Source: Protopterus annectens
Lineage: Eukaryota; Chordata; Ceratodontiformes; Protopteridae
Reading direction: 5' to 3'
Assembly (NCBI RefSeq): GCF_019279795.1
Contig: NC_056732.1
Coordinates: 185,581,342-185,645,341 of the forward strand
Length of the DNA stretch: 64,000 nt
Below the pieces are notes generated by a model. The model did no database searches. It was not told the DNA's origin and saw nothing but the letters and a program-made list of their open reading frames with translations. Shown here piece by piece: positions 22,552-33,899 of the stretch; position 1 is the stretch's first letter, and each line of letters begins with the position of its first letter. The position numbers and the translations under genes are program-made.

Positions 22552-24558
22552 TTATAGATGGTCATTCAGTCCAGGTGGAAATAGAGCACCCAGATGTATA
22601 ATCCAGTATTTTTCTTTGTTACTAAGAATACTTTGCCAACCCAACTGATTGTGTCTATTCCCCTGTATCTTATCAATGACCGTAAACATAAATTTGGCAG
22701 ATTTATGTTTAATAGAATGTTGGTATAGGGCATTGCTGACTTTTTGATTCCGAATATCACTACGATGTTCACCTATTCTGATTCTAAGGGAACGTGAAGT
22801 CTTGCCTACATAGAAAGCATGACAATGGCATGTAGCCAAATAAATCACCCAACTAGATGAACAATTGGCAAAAATGCGGGTATCGAATATCTTACTTGTA
22901 TTGGCACTGGAAAATTGTTTAGTTTTATTAACATTTCCACAAGAAGAGCAATGACCACAAGGAAACGTCCCCAATAGTTCGTCCCCAGTAATGGTAAGTT
23001 GTCTATATGTGGCACCCCCACTATCCCGATGTTTATAGTGGGAAAATAGCGTGCCTAAAGTTTTGCCCCTCCTGTAGGAAATGGAACATTGTTCAGTCAA
23101 TATATGACGAAGATGGTCATTAGCCAATAATATATTCCAATTATTGTTCAATGTGTTTCTAACTAGTTGGTGATTTTTCCCAAAAGTAGTAATGAATCTG
23201 GTGGTTTCATCTGTAATACCATCCTTCTTTGTGTATTGTAATAGGTCCGATCTCTCATGTTGGTCTGTCCACACCCTTGCTCTAGAAATGTCCCTATTTG
23301 AATAACCTCTATCCAAAAATCTCTTATTTAAATCCTGTTTAGCCTCCTCATAATCCATCATGGAAGAATTGATACGTTTTATACGTAAATACTGTGATTT
23401 AGGAATATTGCGGATGGTGTGACGTGGGTGCATACTTGAAGAATGGAGTAATGTGTTGAATTGTGGATATTTCCTGTGTATTTTAGTATTCAGGGTGTTA
23501 TTTTCATTACGATATATCGTAACATCCAAAAAGTCAATGATTGACTTATGATATGTTATCGAAAATTCAATACCCCAAATATTGTTATTCAAATGTTCAA
23601 CAAATTCCAACAGATAGTTTATATCCGCACGCCACACCATCCAGCAATCGTCCAAGTAGCGCCTCCAAATGTCCATCTCAACCAAATAAATGTTATGCAG
23701 GGGATCGTAAATAAGACATTCTTCCAAGTATGCCATAAATAAATCGGCATATATTGGGGCAAAAGAGGCTCCCATAGCTGTACCTCTCAATTGCCAATAA
23801 CAATCACCCTGAAAGAAAAAAACATTCTTGTTGAGGACATGCTCGGACATGCATACTAGTAAGGTGTTAAATCCTGGTGGATAGAGATCGGCTTTTTTAA
23901 GCCAAAAGTCTAAGGCTTGCAAGCCTGCCCAGTGTGGAATACTGGTATACAAAGATTTCACATCTAAAGTACACATGATCCAATCAGGATCAAGTTGGGT
24001 ATCAGCAATTATGTTAAGAAATTCAGTTGTATCCTGTATGCGGGCTCTGACCATTGGCAATAATGGCTTAAGGTATTGCGTTAGAAATACAGATAGAGGT
24101 TCTGTAAGGGATCCATGTCCCGACACAATGGGTCTCCCTGGGGGATTAGTAATGGATTTATGAATTTTTGGTAACAGATATAGAATTTGTTTCTGTGGGT
24201 CATTGACTTGGAGATGTTGAGCCGTCTTCTGTGAAATAATTCCTTCTTGTAAAGCCTGTTGAATAAACTGGTCAATATCTTGTTTGAATCGAAGAGTGGG
24301 ATCTATCCCCATGTGCATGTAGCACTTTGTATCCGACAATTGTTTAAGTCCTTCCTGTACATAATAATCAGTATTGAGAACCACTACTGCACCCCCTTTG
24401 TCCGCTTGAATGATAACAATTTTATGATTTTGTCTTAATTCAGAAAGAGCTTGTCTCTCCAAAGAGGTAATATTGTCCTGGACTATGTTGGTATCATACT
24501 GGGAAAAATGTAAGTCCCTCAATACTGCTTGTTGGAAGATCCCTACATTTTTATTCAT
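22552..24558 (-). CDS. Penelope-like RT with GIY-YIG endonuclease
   Basis: An uninterrupted frame of about 668 residues from the first ATG (24558); a GTG-started frame reaches 24630 but runs into terminal-repeat DNA. Segments in order: IIQADKGGAVVVLNTDYY (Penelope N-terminal signature), LPKIHK and GRPIVSGHG, motif A CTLDVKSLYTSIPH, motif B RGTAMGASFAPIYADLF, motif C WRRYLDDCWMVW (catalytic YLDD intact), motif D SITYHKSIIDFLDVTIYR. Toward the C-terminus: a Cys-pair stretch FPCGHCSSCGNV, then the GIY-YIG domain (VIYLATCHCHAFYVGKTSRS, RIRIGEH). The product would nick target DNA and reverse transcribe its RNA. Family ORFs are usually longer at the N-terminus, so this is probably 5'-truncated though catalytically complete. 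Confidence 0.9.
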   Translation of the reverse strand: MNKNVGIFQQAVLRDLHFSQYDTNIVQDNITSLERQALSELRQNHKIVIIQADKGGAVVVLNTDYYVQEGLKQLSDTKCYMHMGIDPTLRFKQDIDQFIQQALQEGIISQKTAQHLQVNDPQKQILYLLPKIHKSITNPPGRPIVSGHGSLTEPLSVFLTQYLKPLLPMVRARIQDTTEFLNIIADTQLDPDWIMCTLDVKSLYTSIPHWAGLQALDFWLKKADLYPPGFNTLLVCMSEHVLNKNVFFFQGDCYWQLRGTAMGASFAPIYADLFMAYLEECLIYDPLHNIYLVEMDIWRRYLDDCWMVWRADINYLLEFVEHLNNNIWGIEFSITYHKSIIDFLDVTIYRNENNTLNTKIHRKYPQFNTLLHSSSMHPRHTIRNIPKSQYLRIKRINSSMMDYEEAKQDLNKRFLDRGYSNRDISRARVWTDQHERSDLLQYTKKDGITDETTRFITTFGKNHQLVRNTLNNNWNILLANDHLRHILTEQCSISYRRGKTLGTLFSHYKHRDSGGATYRQLTITGDELLGTFPCGHCSSCGNVNKTKQFSSANTSKIFDTRIFANCSSSWVIYLATCHCHAFYVGKTSRSLRIRIGEHRSDIRNQKVSNALYQHSIKHKSAKFMFTVIDKIQGNRHNQLGWQSILSNKEKYWIIHLGALFPPGLNDHL

Positions 24559-24627
24559 GGGGGGTTGAAATGTTGATTTTTTTAAAAATAAAATCAGTAG
24601 ATCTTTGAGTAGAAGAGTTATTTTGAT

Positions 24628-25076
24628 CACTGTATCCTCTTGCCCTATTTAGCTTTTTTTACATATATCACTTTTTTATAAATATCATATTCTTATACAT
24701 ATTACACTTTTTGCCATACAATTAATCTTTGAATATTGATAAATACCCCACCTTGCATATTGACTATTATGGGAAGTGCAATTTATTAAATTATGTTATA
24801 TATGCTGCACACTTTAAATACTAATTGTGCATGTTAAGTGAAAGCCATTTGTTATTGGCTATTGTTATATATATATATGGAGTGTCTCTAATGGAGCATG
24901 TCTTTTCTATTTGTCCTCACTGATGAAGGTGTTCTACCGAAACTAGTTTGAGGTTTCGTTATATTTGTTGCTGTGAGAGTATTATGGTGTAATAGTTGCA
25001 CCTATTTTATTGCCAGTAAAGCTTTTGGAATCATATTGCTGGCCTTTGTTTGTTTCCTGACATTGTGTTGGGCCGT
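24628..25076 (+). repeat. PLE-3 terminal repeat, right (inverted)
   Basis: Inverted partner of 22083-22524. It begins cactgtatcctcttg right at the truncated start of the ORF and ends near gtttcctgacattgtg. It contains the plus-strand hammerhead (24915-24953). Confidence 0.92.
24915..24953 (+). ncRNA. Hammerhead ribozyme motif, PLE-3 right repeat
   Basis: Stem I CCTCA (24915-24919), core CTGATGA (24920-24926), one A, stem II GGT/ACC with loop GTTCT, core GAA (24939-24941). Then palindromic stem III ACTAGT (24942-24947), cleavage-site T (24948) and stem I 3' strand TGAGG (24949-24953), fully complementary to CCTCA. This is a minimal type I hammerhead as known from Penelope-like elements; all conserved core bases are present. 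Confidence 0.9.
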
Positions 25077-25082
25077 GCAAGC

Positions 25083-26275
25083 TTAAACGTGCGTGGGTTT
25101 GTGTGTTACTGAAGTATCAGAACAAACTAATGTAGAGTCGTCTGCATATTGAATACAAGAGGCCTCAGGGATGACTGTATAGAGGTCATTGATAAAGACT
25201 GAAAAGAGAAGAGGTCCTAATATAGAGCCTTGAGGAACCCCTATGGTATTAGATAATAGGCGCGAGAGCTTATTCTGCCAGAGTACTACTTGTTGCCTAT
25301 CAGACAGGTAAGCATAAAACCAGTTTATGGCTTGGTTGTCTAAGTTCAGGGTTTTCAAAGTATGGAGTAGTAGCTGGTGGTCAACCATATCAAAGGCTTT
25401 AGACAAGTCCAAAAAGAGAGCCGAGGATATTCTTTTATCATTCCGGTTATAGTTAATAGTGTCAGTAAAATAGAGAAGGGCAGTGGTTGTGCTATGGTGG
25501 GGTCTGAATCCGTGTTGAGAGTTGGCTAGTAGATTATTCTGGGTAAGATAGTGTAGAAGTTGTTTTTGTACACATTTTTCCATGATTTTGGCAAGTGGTG
25601 ACAATATGGCTATTGGCCTATAGTTTGAAAGTTCTGTGGATGAGCCCCCTTTATGGAGTGGTATAACATAGGATATTTTCCATACTGAGGGGATTGTGGA
25701 CTCGGTTATGGTCCGATTAATTAGGATTGAGACGGGATATGCTATGACATCTGCAGCTTTTTGCAGATATTCGGCTGGGAGAAGATCTGCAGAAAGGGTA
25801 GTTGGCTTTAGCTTTTTCAGTAAGGATCGGATGAGGGAAGTGGAGACAGAGTGGAGGTTAAGGGAGTTGAGCGACTTAGATATGGGGTCTGTTATTGAGG
25901 TCCTGGTAGCCGATAGTTGGTTGGCTAAGGATTGAATAGTCTCTGTAAAGTAAGTATTAAATGTATTTGCTACTTCTACTGGGCTTTTATCAATTAATGT
26001 TCCTGGGGTTGGAGTGTTGGATTTACCTGGTTGGAGAAGATTATTTAAGCCCACCCAGAACTTTTGAGGATTGTTTTGATGTTTATATTGCAGTTGGCAG
26101 TAGTAATCTTTTTTGTCATTTGTAATGGCCTTTTTAGTCTCATTCCTTAGCTGTTGGAATTTAATGCGGTCTAGGGGTGACTTTGTTGCACGCCATTTGT
26201 CCCATGCTTTGTTTCTGAGTTTGATTTTTGATATAGAGTCTTTTGTTAGCCAAGGTACTATTTGTGCTGATAAGC
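25083..26275 (-). pseudogene. LINE RT polyprotein, N-terminal part
   Basis: A continuous frame (first Met at 26054, open to about 26275) ends in PLE-3 DNA. Motifs: SNYRPIAILSPLAKIMEKCV, GFRPHHSTTTALL, motif A LFLDLSKAFDMVDH, motif B GVPQGSILGPLLFSVFIND, motif C IQYADDSTLVC (YADD intact). The protein then runs into the 14-bp target duplication and continues at 22085. This is the RT of an L2/CR1-group non-LTR retrotransposon. The last codons of the apparent frame (VTHKPTHV) are PLE-3 sequence. Confidence 0.88.
25111..25124. repeat. Target-site duplication of PLE-3, right
   Basis: gaagtatcagaaca, identical to 22072-22085. Confidence 0.9.
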
Positions 26276-26530
26276 ATCTTTTAGGTCAAGTGTTACCAGG
26301 AAACTTGAAAGAGGAAGAAGAGGCAATAGGTTGTGAAGTAGCATCATTTCGAGTTTGGGCACTATCATCAACAGATTCTGGAAAAAAAGATCCAAAACTG
26401 GTTTCCAAGCTTGTCTTTTTTTCAGGACTAGGAAAATCGTTGAATAAAACCCCTTCCCCATCTGGGAAGTAGGAACTGGTTCTATCATTTCTTGGGACAG
26501 CATGTGATGACAAGCAGGTAGAGACAAAAG
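26276..26530 (-). pseudogene. DIRS-1 reverse transcriptase, N-terminal half
   Basis: The translation reads MIEPVPTSQMGKGFYSTIFL, then VLKKRQAWKPVLDL and LVTLDLKDAYQH. The pattern EPVP-x-x-Q-x-G-K-G-F-Y-S-x-x-F and the catalytic motif A LDLKDAY are typical of DIRS RTs. It stops at the LINE insertion and continues at 20763. Upstream (26530-27180) the spacer between gag and RT is degenerate, with ADFCLYLLVI-type remnants only. Confidence 0.8.
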
Positions 26531-27184
26531 TCTGCCATCTGTAACTCTGATGAATGCTTTTCAGAACCCATTTATCTGAAACAATCTGTTACCAAAGAAA
26601 AATGGAGATTCAGACTTTTTGGAAGTGAAAAGGGGCCAGAGTTGGAGAGGGTCACAAGGCCTGTTGAACAATCATTCAGACTTGCTGGATTGTCCTTGGT
26701 TTTGAGGAAGTTTGAGACTTCTTTTTGGAATCTCCTTGCCACTTCTTAAAATGTCTGTTTACCTGAATTTTGTTGAAACTGTCTATTTTCATTTATTTGC
26801 CAAAATTAGATGAGGAGAAAAAAATCCTTTGGACAATTTGGAAAAGGAGGGTTGAAAAATCTTGTCAACTTGCCTCTTTCATCACACTTTTCGATCACTT
26901 CTGCAGCAGATGGGTACAAACACTAAATCTCTATTCAAGTGAGAATTTAAAATCTCATTTTTTTACATCATCTGGGAGGTTCTGAGGATGCAGACAAACA
27001 AACCTCCTTAAACCAGTACCAGTGGCCATAGCCCTTGAAGAAGTATTAAGAGAGTCCTACACACAGTGAAAACAATGAGTAGTGACCTATGCAATAGAAG
27101 AAACTATGTTATTTAAAGCAGATTTTTCTTTACAAGAAGAAACTATAGATAAAACATTCCTCGTATTTTCACAATATGTCAGTA

Positions 27185-27715
27185 CAAGCTAACCAAAAGG
27201 ATAAAGGGTCTCAAACATCTGTCCTATGCTGCCCGACTGAAAGAACTCCAGCTCTATTCAGTCGCTTACCGCTTGCTCAGAGGTGACCTTTGCCTAACAT
27301 ACAAGGCCATGTCAAACCCAGATTTGATGAATATGCTTCACCTCAAAAAATCTAGATCCGTCAGAGCCACAAGGGCGGGAGACTTAAACCTCGACACGGC
27401 TATTAATAGGACGTGCTGGAGGGATAGATTCATCACCCAAAGACTCCCTATGCTGTGGAATAAAATCCCGGTATATGTGAGGCAGAGCACCTCGCTGGCC
27501 TTGTTCAAGAGAAATCTTGACCAATGGATGGGAGATCGCAGATATACCCAGGGATTACCTCAGTGTCACTGCTCAACAGAGGCACAGCAAAATAATGGGT
27601 ATAGTTCCCCATACTAAAGGGGTGGCGTAGCCAAAACTATGGGCTAGGCTTGTAAATGCCCTCGGGCAGATAGCCTAGTATGAACCTATGAACCTATGAA
27701 CCTATGAACTTCCCC
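27185..27715 (+). mobile_element. CR1-like LINE 3' end (copy B)
   Basis: A plus-strand 5'-truncated LINE encodes TKRIKGLKHLSYAARLKELQ, LLRGDLCLTYKAMSNPDLMN, RTCWRDRFITQRLPMLWNKI and a stop, then a short 3' UTR ending in about three to four copies of the 8-mer ctatgaac. Octamer tails of this kind are characteristic of CR1-type LINEs. It is inserted between DIRS-1 gag and RT. The ORF (27273-27617 from its first Met) is uninterrupted, so the insertion is fairly young, but there is no RT domain. Confidence 0.85.
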
Positions 27716-28620
27716 ATTCTGATTAGAAAGAGTAGGACTGGAAATAAGTAAGTGCTTAGCAGTGGAGATAAGTAAGGCTATAGCTGCTGGGACAGGTTTG
27801 AGAATATTGTATAAAAATTTAAAAGACTGAGAAACTTTATACAACCTATCTACCTTTTTATGGACAGCTGGCTGGCTATCAGGAAAATTGCAGGCAGAAG
27901 TCAGTCGGACTTTACAGCAGACAGGATATGAGGAATAGTTGTAGGTTCTGGAAAATCCTTCTGTAAGAACTCATATTATTTTCTGAAGGACTTAGAAATT
28001 GCAGTGTTCTCTGAATGAAAGCACTGCGGCATTCTAGCAATAGTCTCAGAGAAAGTGAAATCCACACAGAGAATTGGTAAGTTATCTCTTCTGGGAATCT
28101 GAATCAGAAATCTGAGGACAAAACCCTGAATCCATCCATGCAGCTCCCTGTTCAGATTCAGAATCATGAATCTCTTCTGCAGAAGAGGCATCCCTCTTTC
28201 TTTTACCAGAAACTACTCTACAAAAAGGATCAATAGCCTGAATCAAACCATGAGCTAGATCCAGTAAACTATTCCTAGCCAATGAAATGTGAGAAGGAGG
28301 AGATACATGCATGGTTTTCTGTTTCTTTCTGAAAGAAAAAATGGGGTCAACCATGTTACTAATGGCAGCTGCTGCTTCCCCAGAGATGGGCCCACTGAGG
28401 AGTCCCCACAGCCACAGAGGACATGGCTAACCCTTGGTCCATAGTGGGTATAGGTGCTACACCAGAGGGATCCAGGGTAAGAACTGAGTGTTCTGAGGTA
28501 TAACAAATGGCCACATCAGAGTCATTCACCTGCAGCTGAGGCAAACTGATATCCTGCTGCAGTGGCAAAGACTGTTTGCTTAACTTTTTATTTTTATGTC
28601 TCGAAGAAGGACTGACCTTG
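27716..28620 (-). pseudogene. DIRS-1 gag-like ORF remnant
   Basis: Minus-strand frames read VSPSSRHKNKKLSKQSLPLQ and QLQVNDSDVAICYTSEHSV, then MVDPIFSFRKKQKTMHVSPP, NSLLDLAHGLIQAIDPFCRV and a Ser/Glu-rich charged stretch KRKRDASSAEEIHDSESEQG. This is the N-terminal half of a DIRS gag-like protein, by position upstream of the RT and inside the terminal repeat. Two or more frame changes are needed. The later half is poorly preserved toward 27716. Confidence 0.5.
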
Positions 28621-29310
28621 GGACCAACAATCTATTCTGTGGTCAAGCTGAAAATAGTGCCTCTATCCTGTGAAAGACAAGCAACAAATACTGGTAAAAT
28701 GACCATTCCACAAAGGATTCCTTTTTGACAGAGAAAAACACAGTAAAAAGCACTTTCAAACACTATGGCGCCCCCACAATGGGAAAAACATACACAATTT
28801 CTCCACAGAAAATATTTTATCAACTAGTTAGAGCTACTTTTAAACTGACAAAAAAAGATGAGTGCTGATTTAAAAGTATGTTGCAGTCTTGAGACAATCC
28901 ATTAAAACACAATATTCCTAGCTTTAAAATAACTTTCCTAAAGAGGAAAATAATAAAACGTCAGTAAAAAATAAGAAAATGGAAGTTGTTTTCACCAAAT
29001 GGAACTTATCTGCCCAAACCAAATAGGAAGTGCAGCAACCAACTAACAGCCCAGGTTGTACTCCGTGTCATGATTCAATGTAACCAGGGGAATGGGACCT
29101 CAGAGAAAATCAACTCATGTCCAAATGAAAAAAGTATTTTATTGAATTACAAATAACACCACAACTAAGTGCGTTCATCCTAAGTGAAACAAGTATTTTG
29201 TCAGAGTTGGGCAAATCACAACCATGTCATAATCTAAAGTTTAAACTTATCTGCCCAGCAAAGGAGAGCACAAGCTGATCATTGATCCTCAAAAGCCTCA
29301 AAGGAGTATA

Positions 29311-29500
29311 TTCTTCAGCAGCAGGAAACCGCTGGAAGGCTTTGTGCCCAAATTTGTGTTTTAGTCAGCACAGTGCCAACTGCTTGTCAGTTTGGGTTTA
29401 TGTAAGGTGCCCTGAGACTTTGAAAGCTGGCCGGTTGCTTTCTCCTTGGCAGGATGTACCTCATATAGCTAAGGCTACTGCAGCAGTGATCAATATGAAG
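29311..29500. repeat. DIRS-1 inverted terminal repeat, right
   Basis: Its reverse complement aligns with 17847-18040 along the whole length (atcactgctgcagtag at the outer end). The element ends directly at the microsatellite starting about 29502. Confidence 0.8.
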
Positions 29501-29501
29501 A

Positions 29502-30493
<992 letters not shown>

Positions 30494-30499
30494 CAGAAG

Positions 30500-33000
30500 A
30501 AAATCAGAAACACTTTTTTGGGAGGGGGGTAAAGGAGGAAGTGTTAACATGAAAAAAGATGAAAAGATATCAGAAATAATGTTACTATAGCAAAATTTGT
30601 ACTATAGTTTTAGTTTACACCCCAAATAATTCAACTCAAAGGGTGATATGAGAGGTTAGGGTGAAGTCAGAACTATGTTATGTTAAAAGGATGAAGTCAA
30701 CCTCTGGGAAACACAAGAACAGTGACATATACAAATGCATTAAGAAGTTCTTGCTGAGTTTGAGACTGTAAAGTCTTGAAGTGAAACAAACAGGGGTTAC
30801 TATCAGAAAAGCTATTCCTTTTTGCAGAGATCACTACAGAGCACCATGTTAAATAGTGCACGAGTTATTCTGCACAGCACTTATTGTGATGCTGACAGCA
30901 CACTGAATATCTACACCACTAGAAATGTTACTCTGAGGCATGCTAAATATGCAAATACAACAGGAGCCAAACTACTCTGAATATCTGTTAGCTGAAAAGA
31001 AATAGGCTCACTGTACATTTTGTTCCTGCCCTTCATTGTTCATTCCGTCCATGAATGTTGCATATTTCTTCACACAAAATGCATAGACCCTCTCTATAAG
31101 AATAGCCTTCTTCTTGCTAAAAAATTGAAATATCCCTTAGACCCAATTCTATTCACATAAAAAATGGTCATCAGAGATTTTGAGCAGGCACGAGTGAAAC
31201 AGAGTGATGTATGAAAAATGAAAGAAAAATCATTTGTAAATGCATATAATCCATTATGGTACACATTTTTGTATTGAGGCAGTTGTGTAGTCTGTGAATA
31301 AAAGTTTTGTGCTTTTGGTAAATAACTGTATTTTTTCATTACATATGTAGACTCTCTATTGGTTGTTTACACAGATGTGTCCCTGATGTGTGGGCATTAT
31401 AATCTTTGATATTATATAAACTTTGAACTGGAGAAGGATACGTCTGACCATTTTTTGAACTTTGCTCATATTGCTTTTACACCACCCACACTGCAGTGGC
31501 GGGATTAGATATTGTTTTGATTTCTTCTGGAATCTTATTACACTACACACGAAAGAACAACATGGTATAGGCTATTTAAAAACATATCAGCTGGATATGG
31601 TCCAATAGCAGTAGTGGCTGGCAGAAATCCACTAAATCAATAATGTTATCATTTAATCATGTTGCATTAATGCTTGATGGCAGGTCACTGTCTTCTGTAA
31701 CCTCTGATAAATGAATGTCATGTCTGAAAAGACATCCATAATTAAAAAGATAGTGCATAATTGTTTGTATAATATGAACATAAGTTACCAAGAATTAGTG
31801 AGGGTGTCTGTGGAAAGCTGAGGATAACATTAATATGAAGCAACGGATAGGAATACAGACTAAAAAAGGCAATACCCTTAACTTAACATAGAATACAATA
31901 GAATTAAAAGATGTGCTCAGTGGACTGGACTATGCAATAATTTCTAGAAATCAGTCATAACTAGAGATCTAGGAGAAATAAAAAAAACAAAACATTTTGT
32001 TTCCACATCTATTTATTCACACTTTCTCAGTTATACTCCAACATGCAAAACAGCCTCACCCCAGGAGAAAATGTAGGGAAAACATACATAATAATGTAAG
32101 AGACATAACTTTCTTCCATTAGGTCTTGGTATTATCACTTGTGTGGTACTGCAGCTTTGGGAGGAATATAAAGATGTACAAGGTATTAGGGCTGTGCCAC
32201 TATTATCTGTCTGAAAGGTTCCCCAGCAGTCAGTTTGTCTGCAGCATATAGGTTTGACGTAGCAAAATGTGTGTTACTGAAATTTGAAGTAAATACTTTG
32301 GAAGGAACTCTTTAACTAGTTAAGCATGACAGAAAAGTCACCATTTATAAACAGTCCTAAAAATAACAATAAGTCTTATAGCTTAAACATGAATAGAATT
32401 ATTAACACCATTGTATAGCATTCACCACTGTATCTTATAAAAATGTTCAGAGTTATTTGCACCTTGTATCTGAAGTTTCAGAGCCAAGGGAATTTTAGTA
32501 CAACACTTAATCATGAATTGTATTTATTGTGATAATCTTACTCCAAGTTTAACACATTAGTAAAACTCTATTAAACTTTGTTGACTCTGTAATGCAAAGA
32601 GATATTTATATTAATTTTACTTTTGTTTACAGGAGTATCACAGCTGACATCTTGCACGTACTGCTGGGAACATAGGCCTGCCTTATGTGTAGATGCTCCA
32701 GGATTAGCAGTCCTATCGCTAGAGCTGCAGACAGTGGATAAAAGAGGAATAATGAGGTTGGGCTCACAAGGGGAAGGAGACATGCCCAGGAACACATACC
32801 TTCACCTCCTTGTTTACAGCACATTCATCGGCTAGCTCAACAGTATTCACAGAGCATGCATCTAGCCTAATGCTCACAACCAATCCCTAACTCAGAATAG
32901 ATAGGAAAAAAATAACTTTCAGGTGTGCACATACTCTTGTAGATATGAAAAATGCATCAGCCTAACTTTGTATTTCTAACTAACATCATAAGTATATATA
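30500..33000. other. Stretch without recognised gene
   Basis: No transposon protein or RNA gene recognised. One GC-richer block at about 32632-32815 follows a pyrimidine-rich tract plus AG (ttttgtttacag) and might be an untranslated exon or an old repeat. There is no coding support for it. Confidence 0.4.
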
Positions 33001-33001
33001 G

Positions 33002-33003
<2 letters not shown>

Positions 33004-33038
<35 letters not shown>
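33004..33038. repeat. (TG)n microsatellite
   Basis: About 17 TG units after a short TA run. Confidence 0.9.
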
Positions 33039-33039
<1 letters not shown>

Positions 33040-33205
33040 GGCATTGACTGAAATGTATACCTTCTCTTAGGATTTTCTTGCTATATATCAAGGGATCACT
33101 AGTGAAGTTGAAATTCCAAGTGATGAAAAGCTTAAAAAAATAAATACATAATAGCCCAAAAACACAGGAGAAGAGCAAATCTCAAAAATAATTTTTTTCC
33201 TTTAA

Positions 33206-33310
33206 ACTTCCATTTGCAGGGGGACCTCCTATAGCCCCTATATGTGGGGGACAAACCCTCACACCCCTGAATTTATATATACCAACACCGATATCACCAT
33301 ACCTCGGAGA
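33206..33310 (+). repeat. Possible IR-E-related core fragment
   Basis: A GC-rich block (gcagggggacctcctata) is followed by cccctgaatttatatatacc. The order G-run, C-run, then TTATATATAC-AAC recalls the centre of IR-E copies 1 and 2 (reverse complement of 39640-39690). A similar block is at 44070-44145. No ends were identified. Confidence 0.35.
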
Positions 33311-33899
33311 AAAGGGAATATTCTGAAAAATGGCATCCTGGACTTTGTATATGTAAGTCCATTCTTTCAGCCATTCAGTCTTCATATTTCGAGACTCATC
33401 TAGTGGGTCCCATCTTTTGAAATGGTTACATATAAAGTAATGACAGTAACATAACGTTTATAGCAACAATGGTGTAACCCATTATATATCCACTCCCCAA
33501 CCTTCTTTGCTGGCACATTCTTCAACACCACTCATATATGATGTAGTGTATCTGACTCCAATGCACATGGCCTGCTGTATGAAATGGCTCATACTAGAAA
33601 CTCTCATAGCAAGTTTACTTCCTCACCCTCATCATTGCTCTTAACAATAAACATTTTGTTTGTTCAAAAATGTACGGGATAGGAGATCTAAGTCCACATT
33701 CACTATCCATTAAAATCAGTTGTTTATGTTAATTCCCCCTGTAGAAATTACTATGGGTTGGCATTTTTCAGTATATCAGCCTTGTTGACTTTTCACCCCT
33801 CATTAATCCCTTCTCTCTGAGACAAGAAATCTTCTGTTCTGTTTCCCTTTTCTGTGACGATTCTTCATTATGCTCTCTGTGGAATCCCTTGCATCTCCA

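Larger units (their letters stand above)
22083..25110 (-). mobile_element. Penelope-like element PLE-3 with inverted terminal repeats
   Basis: A minus-strand RT/GIY-YIG ORF (24558-22552) lies between inverted repeats of about 440 bp (22083-22524 and 24628-25076), each with a hammerhead ribozyme motif. A 14-bp target duplication (22072-22085 and 25111-25124) flanks the whole. The right end extends about 35 bp beyond the repeat match. It is inserted in the L2/CR1-group LINE, itself inside DIRS-1. The uninterrupted ORF and high repeat identity make it the youngest layer of the nest. Confidence 0.92.
20764..26275 (-). mobile_element. L2/CR1-group LINE, 5'-truncated, interrupted by PLE-3
   Basis: A minus-strand LINE with RT coding at about 26275-25083 and 22085-21252, a 3' UTR, and an A-rich 3' tail (20770-20810 as T-rich on the plus strand). 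It starts within the region before the RT (APWLTKDSISKIKL), so it is 5'-truncated. It inserted into the RT gene of DIRS-1. Apart from PLE-3 the reading frame is uninterrupted, so the copy is young. Its 3' 70-80 bp are shared with the SINE at 50802-51065. The exact clade (L2, Rex1, Daphne or CR1) cannot be fixed without a tree. Confidence 0.85.
17847..29500 (-). mobile_element. DIRS-type retrotransposon (DIRS-1) with nested insertions
   Basis: The element is bounded by inverted terminal repeats of about 190 bp (17847-18040 and 29311-29500). Inside, on the minus strand, are gag (about 28620-27716), RT (26530-26276 continued at 20763-20400), RNase H and following domain (about 20316-19393) and a tyrosine-recombinase region (about 19350-18560). 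Two foreign LINEs interrupt it: a CR1-like 3' end (27185-27715) and a full nest at 20764-26275. Removing them leaves about 5.6 kb, the normal DIRS length. Such elements integrate by a tyrosine recombinase and make no target duplication. All frames are damaged. Confidence 0.8.

Noticed and set aside
32632-32835. Host exon after a splice-acceptor-like tract
   Set aside because: No donor-matched coding frame, no protein family resemblance, and open frames on both strands; evidence too thin.
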